This document shows, piece after piece, positions 1 through 12,600 of a stretch of 64,000 bases of DNA. Location: positions 29,636,001 through 29,700,000 of the forward strand of contig OX467082.1 of the NCBI GenBank assembly GCA_950106755.1, read 5' to 3'. The position numbers and the translations under genes are program-made. Each line of letters begins with the position of its first letter. Position 1 is the first letter of the stretch. This DNA is from Climacium dendroides (taxonomy: Eukaryota; Streptophyta; Bryopsida; Hypnales; Climaciaceae). The notes below the pieces were generated by a model. It ran no database searches and was not told where the DNA came from. It saw only the letters and a program-made list of their open reading frames with translations.

Positions 1-1245
1 TTGGTCTCGCTGCCCAGCGTCCAGCACCTGGATCTGTCTTCCAACGCTTTCTCTGGAAGGATTCCGCTCCATGGCAGTGACTGCAGGTCACTTCGGGTCT
101 TGAACTTGGCCCAGAATATGTTCAGGGGTGCTATTCCTGATGCATTGGGTAATTGCAGTCAGCTCGTGTTCCTAAATATAGCACACAACCGGCTCGGTGG
201 GACCCTACCTCCCGATCTTGGCTTATTGGCCGGGCTGAAGTCGTTGGATGCGAGTGGCAACCGTTTAGTTGGTGAAATTCCAGCTAGCATCAGCGGAATG
301 ACGGCCATGAGAACCCTGGTGTTGAGGAACAACGGAATTCATGGGGAAATACCTGCAGAGATTGGCGCCCTCAAGGCATTGGAGATCCTTGATCTCTCGA
401 ATATGAACCTTGATGGTGTCATCCCTTCTGCACTAGGGAGCTGCACATCGTTGCAGAAATTGTAAGTTTTCACTTCACCGCTCTCCAGCTGTTTTAGAGA
501 GCAGAACATTTTGAAGTCCGTCTGCACCATCCCCGAGTAGTCCAGTTTCCCATTCACGAGTAGTCCCTCGAAACAGTTTGGATATTTGACTGCGCAAGGT
601 CCATTTCTAACTTCAGTACCTTGTCATTCGTGTACGGATGGGAGGAGCATCAGTATCATTCTGAGTGTGCTCCGTATGTGCAGGAATCTGTCCAGCAATC
701 AATTGAGCGGCAGCATCCCAGCCGATCTTGGGGAGCTCCTCGATTTGAGGGAACTGGACTTGTCAAAGAATACGTTGACTGGTGCTATCCCATCTGCTTT
801 GGGGAATTTGAGTTCATTGGTCATCTTCAACGTCTCGTATAACCATCTGTCGGGGAGAATTCCAAGCGAAATTTCTTTGGCCGATTTTGGAATGCGGTCA
901 TTTGTTGGGAACTCGGCTCTGTGTGGTGCCCCTTGGACCCCGCCGTGCGAAGAAGTTGGATTACCATCGAGTTTCCCGTTCGGAGCTCCCCTTCCAACCC
1001 CGAACGTGGACCTGAGATTGAAGCGACGCCCTGATGTTAGCAGTCCATCCATTTTAGCCATCGCGATTTCCGCGATGATTGCTGTGGTTGTATTGGTCGT
1101 TTCGGTTCTCAGCGTGGTGATTTGGAGGGAAAAGAAGAGTCTCGACCTGGGGATGCATGAGGAGAAGGTCATGGACGGCTTGAGCAAGCAAGAGTCGTCG
1201 TCGGGAGCTTCATCAGCTTCCGAACATGTCGTGCAGATTGATTGA
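1..1245 (+). CDS. LRR receptor-like protein without kinase, copy 1 (5' end outside window)
   Basis: The 3' part of a leucine-rich-repeat membrane protein. Exon 2 runs to 461, where GTAAGT follows, and the last exon is 684-1245, entered after TGTGCAG. It encodes plant-type LRRs (consensus LxxLxLSxNxLSGxIP), a CxPWxPPC cap after the LRRs, a single membrane span (about 1053-1117, translated ILAIAISAMIAVVVLVVSVL) and a short basic then acidic tail ending HVVQID. There is no kinase. Every reading frame I compared across this stretch is identical to copy 2 (27025-28269). Copy 3 (58392-62378, minus) shows that the relatives carry a kinase between the juxtamembrane and these last codons. As a receptor-like protein it would sit in the plasma membrane and need a partner kinase to signal. 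The structure is seen directly; the function is inferred from the family. Confidence 0.85.
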
Positions 1246-1891
1246 CAGTTGTGAAGTAGAAATTCAGTGCAGCTAATTTTATACTTAGTCATGTACTGAG
1301 TATATAGTTAGGAGGCACGTACTTGGAGCTCGTAGTTTATGTCAGTCCTCTGGCAAGGCTAAGCCTATTGTGAGCTGGAGTACTTATTTTTAAAAATTTT
1401 ACAATGACATCTCTTTATTTGCCGTCTTCCTTACGTGAAACGAAGTAACCACTTGAAATCGCGCTTTACTTTTATTACCACAATTTGTCATGTATGTGAT
1501 AGCAAGGAGGGCAGAAGGATTTGTTTAGGATTACGTCCAGTCTTGTTTGTTGGTGTGTAAGGTGAAGCTGGAGAGGAAAGGAAAGTTTTCAATGGAAAGT
1601 AAGGCATGATCATAAACGGTGGACAACGTCTGCTCATCTTCCAACTGGAGCTTTTGAAGCTTTCAGAGACGCTGTAGGTGATCCTCCCTTTCGAAACTTG
1701 GGGTTTGGCTACTGCATTCCTTAGCATACTAGGAGGTGTTTTTACGTGTGCGATACGATTTTGAGCTTGTTTATTAGCAGAAAGCAAATCTCCATGACTT
1801 ACATCGCACTAATTGTGGGATTTGAATTGGCGATTGAGGGCGCAGATTATTTAGCAGCTTTGCAAGCTGTTGGCAGACCGGACCCCAATTT
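1..1891 (+). repeat. Direct segmental duplication, left copy
   Basis: Matches 27025-28968. From 1 to about 1427 I see no difference. After that the copies differ by several substitutions and indels; for example the right copy has about 39 extra bases at 28447 and about 16 near 28558. Similarity stops at the shared ccccaatt near 1891. Confidence 0.9.
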
Positions 1892-3129
1892 TTTATACAT
1901 TCATATGCTTTATACAAAGTCTTTGTACACATCAAATATTCTTTCTTAACAAAAATTCTAATTTATTAGACCTATTTTTGCATTTAAAGCTTTAAATTAT
2001 TCCTTTTTCATTAGTGAAACGAAAGACATTTATTAGACAATGAAGACTTTTGTGTTGTGGACAAGTACATCATCTTTTGGCAAAGAGAATACATTCTCAA
2101 GCTCATTTTTTTAATCATTATTCAAAACAAAAATATTCAGATGTTAATAGTATGTTTGTATAAACATTCCAAATATTAGGAATGATGATTTATAATTCTA
2201 TAGCAAAGTTATTTTACAATTTATCATAGTCTATAATTATAAACCACCGTCTTTATCTACAAAAATATTTTTTTTCAAAAAGTGTTTTATAATTGAGGTT
2301 CTTTTTAAATTTTCAACTTTGATTCACCCTAGCACAATTTATCATCTTCAATAAAATTATATTAAATATCAAAGTCTAAAAATATAGTTGGAAAAAATGC
2401 CAAAAAAGAATCAATCTCTACTTCAAGAGTTAATCTTTTACTTCATAGGCCTCTTTTCATAGAATCCTTTGAGAACCTTATATGAAAAAAGAATTCAATT
2501 CCAAAGTTATATTAAATTTTTTGACAATGGTTTGATTTCCATTTCATTGCATAGTTAGAAATGACCATTTAAATGATTTTTTTGGTAAATTACGATTATA
2601 GAAATCTAAAGGCTAATGCATTAGTTAATATAATAAAGCACTTTAGTATCAAAATTTTGGTATTTTTTGGTTCTTCTTCCAAAGTTTGTGTATAGGTGAT
2701 ATCAAACGGTGGACAACAAAGATTGGCCTATGAATGTGTCAAGGATAGCTAGTATCAAATGAATTACAATTGTAGAATTAAGTCAATAGAAAGTGCTTCC
2801 ATTAATATATTTTCTACCATCTCATAGTATCCATGAAAATAAAACATTGCATAGTCATATCCAAATTACACAAAAACAAACAATGTATTTGATGTTTACA
2901 TATTCATGTGTATATGTTTCCCTAAACATTGAATGAATAAAGGAATTAAGACATACAAAACCTTTTGCACCCATCCTAAAATATATATATTGAATGAAGT
3001 ACCTTACTTGAATTATGCAACTATATAGAACCAAAGAAACAAACTACATACATAAATGATATAATTAGTATGCATCATTAAGAAAAAACTTCATGCTAAT
3101 GAGCATATATTGTTTTGAATGTGAACTAC
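1892..3129. other. AT-rich intergenic DNA, no gene seen
   Basis: Strongly AT-rich with short homopolymer runs and no credible coding frame. I see no terminal repeats or RNA gene. Confidence 0.6.
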
Positions 3130-4087
3130 CTATCCCTTTGCCCTTGACTTCACTTTTTCTTTGTTTGAGGAATTAGACTTTGGCTTGGACTTGCCCTTTT
3201 CAGTGCCTATAGTTGTAGATGAAGTTGTACCTCCTTCTATTGTTGGAGGTTCTTCTTTTTTGGTAGCCGTCTTCTCCATAGCTCTCTTTTGGATTTGATT
3301 TCACATCTCCTTAGTTCTAAGAAGATGTTGAAGGTTTCATTCCCCACGTGCTTTGTCTTCCAATCCTCTTTCCATACTTTTTCATTCATTTACAAACTTT
3401 TTCTATATTAGAAGTCATTAACTTCAAGGAGGTGAATGAGATGGGATGCCCTTTAACATTCAAATTTCTCCCAATCATCATCTATACAATTTCATGTTGA
3501 AAAAAATGAAATCTCGATAATTAAATGAAAGTAATTCACACTAAAAGTATATCAAAACCTGAATGAAACCACTAAAGGTAGATATATAAAGCAACATACA
3601 TTGCATTAAACAAATGCTAAAATATAATTTATTTAAAGAATATATTAAGAAAATACATTAAAAAAATAGAAAATTACCTTCAAAAAAGGTTAGTACTCTT
3701 AGTAATCTTGCTTTCTACAACAAATCGCTTTGTAGTGGAAGCAAAATACCTTTGCAAGACGTAAATGATACATCAATCATGTACATTGGAAGAATTCAAG
3801 AGAATTAAAACTAGAAGTTTGCGATGTTTTATATAGAATATTTTCAAATCATCAAGGAATTTACTCTCCATGGCCTTCACTACAAGAGAAGATTCCACTT
3901 CCTTACTCATGGCAATGGGAAGAGGAATTAATGCACTCTCCCTCTCAAATTTGGATTGAACATTGTCTTCTATCTTTATCAACATTTGCGTCCGCATTCT
4001 TCTCATTTTTTCTTTTCTCTTCTAGCCCTTCTTGCTTCTTTATTGCATTGCCATCTTGTTTCCAAACCATTTTCTTTTGGAGGGCAT
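3130..4087 (-). pseudogene. Decayed lysine-rich protein gene, probably transposon-derived
   Basis: Reading from the ATG at 4087, the frame begins MPSKRKWFGNKMAMQ and then meets TAA and TAG. It continues through a basic region with RKEKMRRMRTQML, and in another stretch through MERGLEDKARGE, NLQHLLRTKEM and QIQKRAMEKTATKKEE, separated by TGA codons (for example 3337-3339 and 3301-3303). It ends in a Lys/Ser/Thr-rich tail at 3130. Several of the stops are one C-to-T step from CAA, CAG or CGA. The basic N-terminus and lysine-rich composition resemble the DNA-binding or accessory proteins of plant DNA transposons, but I do not recognise the family. The order of parts and the exon structure are uncertain. 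Confidence 0.4.
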
Positions 4088-5894
4088 AATTCCTAGAATG
4101 AACCCTAAAGATCACACAAATGTTGTGAACATATACTATAGAAACTAATAGAAAATACTCCAAATGCTTTAAAGAGCAAAATACTTTGGAAACCCTACAC
4201 CTAAAATTCTCTAAATTCTAACAGCTTGAACTTCTAAATAACAATACATCAAGCCCAAAGAATTACAAAGCCACATCTTAAATAGTGCTTAAACCTTAAG
4301 TTTAGGCCAACTAAACAACTAAAATGATGAACATAGCTTCATAATTTAGGATTTAAGTCCTAAATGACATAAATCCTCCAATTTCAAACAATTTATACAT
4401 CTCTCCTTTTGCCAAAACTAAAAGCAATCCAATTTAGTTTTATTCCTTGGGGTGATCTCAAGGATGTGCCTCTTCTTGATGTTCGATCTTTTAATTACTT
4501 ATTTGCAATATGAGCTTGTTATGTTCTAAACCCTCAATTAAAAATTCATCTCTTACTATTCCCTAATGAGGCACCATCATCCCAAAGTGATGATCTCAAA
4601 GATGAATTTTTAATTAAAGGTTGATCCTCACATTCAATTCTATTCCTAGATATACAATTCTATATTTTCTAATGGAACACATTCATCTCAAAGTACGAAA
4701 TAATATTTTTTGGAGGCATAATCATCTTTTATGAAGATTAAAATTGAGATGAGATACAATCACTCATCCAAAATTAACTTTGATCTCATTTACAAAAATT
4801 AAAGGGTTGCATTACTTTGCATGCATGCATGTGGTAAAGACAATTCAAAAAAGGAACAATGACAAAGGCAAGTTATGTTGAAGAGAAAGGATGACAATAA
4901 AGATAAGAGTAGTGGTCTCCCTCATGCAAAGGGGCCTTAGTCAAGAACCAAGTAAGGTGAGTCTCTTTCGAAGAAAGAATATTTTTTTAGCTTAGTGGGC
5001 AAAATGTGAGTCCCAACATTTGTTTGTAAACATTGGGGACTTAGTCTTAGCTTACATATGAGCTTGGTAGAACTTTAAGATACTACAATCTTGATGTTAC
5101 AATAGACATTATTATTGACATAAAAACACAAGTTGTTTTATTTGACGTCACCTAAAATCAGTTTGTAAAAATTATGAAATGTCACATAAAACACAGGGTT
5201 CTTACAGTGAGGATTTTGTAATATTAAGCTTATTTTATAAATCATGAGTAGTATGGAATGGTTAGTTTTGAGATGTAGTTAGGGTTGGATTGATGAAGCA
5301 CTACATTTTGTTAAATCAAGCTTGCAAGAGGACAACTAGACTATGATGAACAAAGGTAAAAAGTGTTTGGGAGCCTAAACCCTCATTCAAAAATACTTGG
5401 TTAGGAGCATAACAAGTACTTTGAGGTTGAATTAGGTTTTGGATGCACTTATTGAAGTACTAAACTTTGACTGAAATTGGTGTTGCATGTCGATTGATGC
5501 AATCAATTGAACTGCACACAAATCTTATTAGAGCCCATTTTATGATAATTGTACGAGCCAATTCTACATTAAGTTTGAGCAACTTAAGGTGACTTCTTTT
5601 GTGGTGCAACAAAATGGTCTGAAACATGCTTGTAGAAATGTAGGTTATGAGTAAAAATCTCTATGTAGTAAGCTTAGAATATTACCTCAAATTTGAGTAA
5701 TAATTTGTTGCAATCAACAAGTGTCATTTGCATCATGGTGTACCCGTATTGAAAATTTGTTTTAAAATTTTAACAACAAATGAAAAAATGACGCGTGTAC
5801 TTGTTTATATTTGCTTTTGGCATAATTTGTTACTATCACCTCTAAAGAGGCAATAATTGCTTACTACTAATTCATGTGGAATTGGAAGAGCCTC

Positions 5895-6026
5895 AATGAA
5901 GAGTGGATGGTAGAGTTTTAAAAATCTAGAATATGGTCCCAAGTACATACCTTATATTTGAATGAAGAGTGGATGGTAGAGTGTTAAAAATCTAGAATAT
6001 GGTCCCAAGTACATACCTTATATTTG
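5895..6026. repeat. 66-bp tandem duplication
   Basis: Two adjacent units, 5895-5960 and 5961-6026, each starting aatgaagagtggatggtaga and differing at one base that I can see. No coding frame. Confidence 0.9.
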
Positions 6027-6581
6027 TGTCATGTGAAGAGATTGGACTTTGAGAAATATGGACAAACAAAAAGTCAATGCCTTTAAATGACCTCAACACC
6101 AAAAAGATTGAAGGGTATGGTTGATAATTAATTTATGGAAAAAAGATATTCATCACAATGAACAATAAATCCAAGACAAATGGGACTAACTCTTTCTGGC
6201 CTTCAAAAAAATGCATGGCTTTTTAAAAACCTGATTGAATGGACCAACAATTGAGATTCAAGGTGTTAATGTCTATGAACTCTTTGTAGGTAAATCTAAC
6301 TTCGTAGATTATACGAGGAATACAACTTCAAGCATTTATTTACACATGGTACACTAAATAGTATGTTTAGTGTTGAATTACATTTAGTGTAATTACACCC
6401 TACTCCACACAACACTAAATCTCAACTTTGGAGGAATTAGTGTAGTGCTAAACTTGATTGCGCTGCCTCCATCTTCTGTCATCTCCTTCCTTGGCCTTCT
6501 CTACTTTTGGTGGTGGCAATTTCCTCTTTCGGATTTCAAATTTACTATAGAGTACATTTAGTGTTAGAAATTAGATTTAAT

Positions 6582-6688
6582 GTTACTTACTTTAGTAGGA
6601 TTAATGATATTTAGTGTCATGGTTTGTAAATAGTGTTACTTACTTTAGTAGGGTTAATGATATTTAGTTGTCATGGTTCATAAATAGT
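6582..6688. repeat. About 53-bp tandem duplication
   Basis: Two units beginning tgttacttactttagtagg, with two to four differences and a one-base indel. It lies in a stretch where ATTTAGTGT recurs. Confidence 0.75.
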
Positions 6689-8004
6689 ATATTTAGTGTA
6701 GTAGAACGTGCTTTGGGAATCCTTCAAGAAATATAAAAGATTCCTATAAATCCTCTTACAAATCCTAATATAAAAAAGATTCCAAACTTAATAATAGCAT
6801 GTTGTTTACTCCATAATATCATCACTAATAGGAACAATATTATTGATGGGTGAATTGTTTTATGGAGACATCATGATTTTAGATGTGCACAAAAAATAGT
6901 GCAAAGTCTACGACAAAATGATGGTGAACTATTGCAAATGGCAATTACAAGACTTTTGTACCTTTTAGGAGCAATTGGCTTGAACAAATAAAATGTTGTA
7001 ACCTATTTTCCATTGTGTACCACTATTTAATTTGGAAGATCTTTAAAGGGATATGAAGGGTTTTGTGATTTATTTTACATTGTGTACCATTATTTGCTTT
7101 TGGAATCTTTTGAAGGATGTAGAGGATTTTTAAGTATCCTATTACAATCATCTTGTTTTAGTACAATATTATTGTATACTATATATTCCAATGAATTAGT
7201 AAAAAATAATATGGAATATATAAAGAAGTAGATTCACATAGTTTGACAATAATTTATGAAAATCCTCGTAAATTATTTACAAATTTTAGCAATAGATTTA
7301 AACTTATAAATTATAACATCTTATATAAATTTTTTCATTGGATTTATTCCATTCCATTTTTTGGACAATTCCGTAAAAGTGTATGGTGCTATTGGATGTG
7401 AAAAGTTCCTCATTGAGAAACTACACTATTTTTGAAAGAAGATGCATGAATCATAGGATTATAGAAGATGCCTTTTCAATACTATATTTTAAGCAACTTC
7501 TACCTCTTTACTTTTGATTTGAATTTTAGTCGTGAAGACAAAATGTATTTTGAACACGTAATACATTCTCAAGTTTTGTCATGATTTTTTGAAATTTTTC
7601 TAAAAGATAGAAAAAATGGTTATCTTTATAGTAATGGTATTCATTTTCAATTGGTGCCCACAAAATCAAATTATGTATAGATAAGCTCAAAACAAGAGAG
7701 ATCATTTAGCAAAAAAATAAATTCAAAAATTTTAATGTAAATTTTAGAACTTTTTTCTCATAAATTATATTTTTGTCTATGTGAAAAGCTTTTGTTCATT
7801 TTGTTTAAATAAGTGATTTGAAAGTTATGGACGATCTTGTTTTTCTAGCAATCTAAGTACGTCAATGAAAAAATAATTTGTAGGATTCATTTTTGAGTGC
7901 AATTTTTACACTTTTTCAAAAAAAAAGTTACAAAAGATTTAGTCTGTTTGATAGAACAATCTCACCATTGGAATTAGTGCATTTTAATTCCATCTTAAAG
8001 ACAT

Positions 8005-8597
8005 TACAAATTTAGATTTTGCTTCTATCTTGAACCTATTTCTATGTAATATTTTTTTAAAGAATGAAAATTAAGTTAAAATTTATTTATTTATTTATTT
8101 ATTTATTAATTCTCAACTCAATTCCCCACCATAAAGATTCAAACCTCAACACTATGTAGTGCAAAAAGTTTAAGTCAAGAAGGTTCAAAGTCAAATAATC
8201 TAGTCCCGCAATGTGTAAAAAGACATGTTTTCTTTCTTTCAAATACAAACATCTTGCAATCTATGCGGTTAAAATTTCTAAAATTTATTCCACACATTCT
8301 CATTCTCGTTCTAGTTAGGTATAAGATTGAATGATTACATGTACCAAAAAAATAAATTCAAATTCTTTTTTGTTTGCATTAAAAATGGCATTTCTAAATG
8401 TTTAATTTTTGGGCAAAAAACAAGCCTTGGTCCTTATTCAAACTCAAATGATGAATTGAAACTTACACAATCGAATTTCCACTCCAATTTGAAAAGATGA
8501 GAAGCTCCTACAGTTGAATATTTTATTGCAATTTGAATTGTGTGCCTAAATCCATAGTCTATTGATTTTATAGATAAGGACACATAAATTTATTTGG
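8005..8597. repeat. 5' part of a dispersed repeat unit interrupted by the transposon
   Basis: Aligns with 24165-24650: shared strings include attctcaactcaattc, gtttaagtcaagaaggttca, tcttgcaatctatgc and gacacataaatttatttgg. The unit resumes at 23869. Related copies with tcttgcaatctat occur at about 39947, 50071 and 52380, so this is a dispersed family. Confidence 0.85.
8588..8597. repeat. Target-site duplication, left
   Basis: The 10-mer atttatttgg is repeated at 23859-23868 on the other side of the element and occurs once, uninterrupted, at 24641-24650 in the intact paralogue. The shared string can be stretched to 12 bp (with ca), so the true length is 9-12 bp, the range of Mutator-like elements. 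Confidence 0.85.
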
Positions 8598-8672
8598 CAA
8601 CGACGCTAGTGTGCAAGCCTTGAGCGGCGGGCTTGTGAGCTGCGAGCGTAAGCCTTGCGAGCGTGGAGCCCC
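8598..8672 (+). repeat. Left terminal inverted repeat (degenerate, GC-rich)
   Basis: Starts caacgacGCTAG and is a run of imperfect GCAAGCC/GAGCG units including GGCTTGTGAGC. It is the inverted counterpart of 23795-23858. Confidence 0.7.
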
Positions 8673-9672
8673 AAAAATTATAAAAATCCAACCTCCCCTC
8701 CAAAAAAAAAGTTAAAAATTTTTGTTCTAAAAAAAGACTTGTACTTACTATTTTTAGTAAAATTTGGGACCTATGACCAAGCCACCTATGACCGTGAATT
8801 TTAAAAAAAAAAGTTATTTCAATAATTACCATTTGAAATGTGAAAATTTTCTTCAACATTAGTATACAATTAGGCATGTACTTCCAACTCTATAATGCAA
8901 CTATGTATGTAATCGCCAATCATTTATAGGAGAAGATATAATTAGTTTAGCAAAGAACACTATAAAAAATATTTGATGGACATTACCTAGCCTCCACTAT
9001 AGCTGCTCTAGAAGAACTCTTAAGACTTAGCTCAATATGGGGATTGCGCCCAACGGCATAATTTGGGGCCTCACGGGATTCGAACCCGGGCCATCACATT
9101 TCAGTCTCATGGACCTCTCGCTAATATACTCCAACTTAATGGAGTGATTACTCAATTGAAAAAAATAAATATAAAGCATAGAAGACGTCTTCCTAGAAAA
9201 TGGGTAAGCAACCATAAAAAATAAATGACATGAAAGAGAAAAGGAAAACAAAAGAAAGAAATGGGAAGTAAAACGTAAAAAGGAGGGTACTAAATTATAC
9301 AAAATAGAAAAATAAAATGAAATACAAGTAACAATGGAGGAAAAAAAATAGTATGGACTTAGGATAGGAAAAAAATAAAAAGACATACAATTGCATGACG
9401 AAACAAATGAAAGTCAATATCAAGAAGAATGGAAATACTAATGGAAAGCCAAGGTAAAAAAAAGGGGAAAGACATGTGAAATACAATTCAAGAAGAGAAA
9501 AAGAAAGAAGAAGGAAAAGAAAATGTCATTCATATTCATATTTTCATAACTACATTACCTCTTTCAATTGTAGTTTTCAAGCTTCCATTTTTCTTTACTT
9601 CCCATCAATTCAATGGTATTTTAAATATATTAAAAAAATACCATTCAAATACATATGAAGTTTAATATGTGC
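8673..9672. other. Left sub-terminal, non-coding part of the transposon
   Basis: 3' flank of the transposase gene. It holds the inverted sub-terminal block (8766-8778) and the tRNA-like stretch at 9063-9135. Otherwise it is A-rich with poly-purine runs (9160-9530) and no credible gene. Confidence 0.6.
9063..9135 (-). repeat. tRNA-like fragment, possible SINE head
   Basis: On the minus strand there is a B-box-like GGGTTCGAATCCC inside a T-arm-like hairpin, preceded about 35 nt upstream by TTAGCGAGAGGTC, which resembles an A box. The 3' side ends GAGGCCCCA, but the 5' side does not pair with it, so this is not an intact tRNA gene. A tRNA-derived retroposon head is the simplest reading. Confidence 0.35.
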
Positions 9673-12600
9673 CTACTGTGGCATAGTGATTATTCCTGCT
9701 CGAAGTAAAAGAAGTTTCAACTCATTGAAACTATAACTCGGTGCATGAATGAATTTGTCGTCATGGATGTCCATCTTGCAGAAATATCGATACAAGTAAT
9801 ATAGGTGCTTGCAATTCACATACTGTTGACGTCCTCCAATAGCTGAAGTAGACATGTTCACAAAGTCTGGGCATGTGCAGGAAGGGAACATACCCACGGT
9901 TACTCGATACACATTTTTGTTCTGATCTATCCCAGTCTCCAGAGATATGATTGCTCCTAGTCCCGGGAAAGGAAGCAAAGTCACTCCCAAAATTTGACTT
10001 CTAACATTGCCTGCACTCTCCCACTTATTGCGTTGTTCTGCAGTTGGTGCATTTGCTATTCGCCGTATGGTTCGATTGTTCCTCATTGTAGGATACACAT
10101 CTGCATTTGTTGGCGGGACTTCATCATACACAACACTTTCAAAAATCTTTGACATGCTGAACAAATGACGTGGTGACAATGTAGGTTGTTCTTACAACCG
10201 GAAGCCAGCATGTTGCAACAATAAAGTCTCGTCTCGACTGAGGTTTGTTCCTGTCAAAATAGGCCAAATTTTTGGCACATCCGGCCAATCTATTACCCAC
10301 TTACGCTTCGTACCCTTCACACATCGTTCAATATCATCTATACAGAACCAAAAGTCTGCAAATACCTCTCGTTTTGTTCCGTAATCTTCTTTTCTACCAC
10401 GATAAGTTGGAGCTGATGTTCCCTTTCGTCCTCTTGCAATTTGAGCAGTGCACTTCATATTTGATCCTCGCTGCTGAGCTTGACACTTAGCATTAGATTT
10501 GTGACTGATCCTTGCAATGTGCCACTTTGATGTGTCACAGTCACTTTCAAATGCAATTGTCACATGGTTATACCTATTTGACTTGGTTCTTTTCCTTTGT
10601 CTTCCGAAGAGTTTATAGGAGGAATAGTGGACCTTGTTCGGACACGAGGTTGAGAGAAATTTACTTTGTCTGGTCGATGTGAGTTTCCTGCATCGCCAAT
10701 TGGAACGTCCAATTTCCTCTTCGTGCTCCCAAATATCTCTTCTCCTTCCAAATGTGGTATACGACTTCCAATTCCTTCAGATCCAGGTAGGGAATTCAAT
10801 GCTTCTGCCATTTTCTTAAGGTCTCTACTTCGTCTTGCAGCTCTCAACTTCAACTCCCCCTTTGACGGATCGGATCTAGAGGCATGGCCTCTCAAATATG
10901 CACGGTAGTTTGTCATTTGCATCCACGCACGGATGCTATCATCACATGTGGCATCAAACAAATTGTTTCCTCAGTTGCCAGACATTTGAAGCCATTTATT
11001 ATGAACTGTCTCTGATAGATTGCACGAAGGCATGTCTGCCATCTCTTCTAGATTCAAATCCTAGACATGCATCCAATAACCAAAATTACTTCTCATAATT
11101 ACTTTCATTCATTCCACCTACAGAAAATATTGAAGACCATTAATTATGTGCATGTATAGTTCAAATGGCATAAAAGGCATTCCTAAATAATTAATTAGAA
11201 AACACATACTATTTATGCTGAAACAAAATAATACATCATCAATATACAATTCACTTTTTACGTCGAATATGACTACAACTTGCTTGTACGGTAACAAATT
11301 TACATATAGAAAAGTGAATATTCTCTTACCATTTGTATGAAACCCCCCCACTGTCGGTATCTAAAATGCCAAAATGCCAACCAATGCTCCAAGTGATGAA
11401 GTGCATCTTCCGTGGCAGCACCTGATGATAACCACCATGAACGAATTGCTAGGTAACGTGTCTCTGCCTCCTCCATAGTTTTAGCATCTTTATACTGTTT
11501 GCAGAGTGTATTGTGCTGTTGTTGAAATACTTCCTTAATATGTTTCTGAGTATGTTTTTGGAGAGAAGTACTCCAATGTAGTAAGCATGTCCTCTCCCTA
11601 TTCTCCATTTTCTCATTGGCACATCCACTTCCGTAGACAATTCGAACTGCATTCCAATTGGCCATAGCACTATCTGCCATGAACCCTTTGAAGTTTGGGT
11701 GATCTAGTCCATGTCTTGACATGACAACATTCAATGACCTCCAGAATTGCACTTGAATTTCCGTATCTTCTGACTGCATATCGCATGTTGCAATGGTCAT
11801 TACCTTTTTGTACTCGGAATCGTACACGTGGCAAGCCATTGTAGTCCAGTCCTTTACACGCTTCACGTGGTCAAACATCATCCATGCATTCTGCAGATTC
11901 CCCCCTGGCTGCATGCGCTTCACCAAGTCTACTCCACTACCAGGTCCTTCGGTCAGCATCTTGAAAAAGTATACCTTCTCCTTTCCTTGACCAGGAAAAA
12001 CGCTATCATGAATGAACTCAAACTTTGAGTCTCTCTTCATGGTCATAATGTTGTCTATGACTCCTCCTCTATTGTTTGAGCGAAATGAAGAAATCACATT
12101 CCGAATGTTTGGACTGCTCAAATATTGGAAACGATCCATCACTTCCTCCAATTCCTCCCCTTGCAACATCTTCTTCTCTCCATTTCCGTTGTGGAATAGA
12201 TAGTTTGTAAGGAAGTCTTTGCTTGCTAATAGAGCAATGGCGGAGTTCGTGGCCGTTGGTGTTTTGGCCACTTGCTCTGCAATCAATTCACTAATCTTCT
12301 CTGCAGAATCTCTATACATGCCTTTGGCAATAGGGTGAGCATGATGTCCAAAATGAATAGCGGCCCTAGTCATTTTTGGATTCTCACTATAGCAGTAGTA
12401 CATCCTAGCATCACAGGTGCTTAGACACGTAGGAGTTTTTCTACAGAGTTTGCAAACCAGAGTACAGTCTTTAGGAGGAGTATCTCCTACTGTGAAAGCG
12501 AAGGTTGTTGCACCAGTCCACTCAGTTTCGTTGCGCTTTGAAGCCCTCTTCAGATAGTCACACTCTACATTTAGACAAACAAGATGACCAGCGTAGTATG

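Larger units (their letters stand above)
4088..8004. other. AT-rich intergenic DNA with small tandem repeats
   Basis: No gene is seen. It contains the 66-bp and 53-bp tandem duplications listed separately. The motif ATTTAGTGT / ACACTAAAT recurs between 6340 and 6720 and again near 17030-17280, so remnants of one MITE-like family are possible but unproven. Confidence 0.5.

Noticed and set aside
699..1292. 197-codon open frame on the minus strand, repeated at 27723-28316
   Set aside because: It is the antisense shadow of the last LRR exon, with no family features, and it is duplicated only because the gene is.
11118..11351. 77-codon open frame across the transposase intron
   Set aside because: Hydrophobic, AT-rich intron translation; the phased splice at 11329/11061 explains the region.
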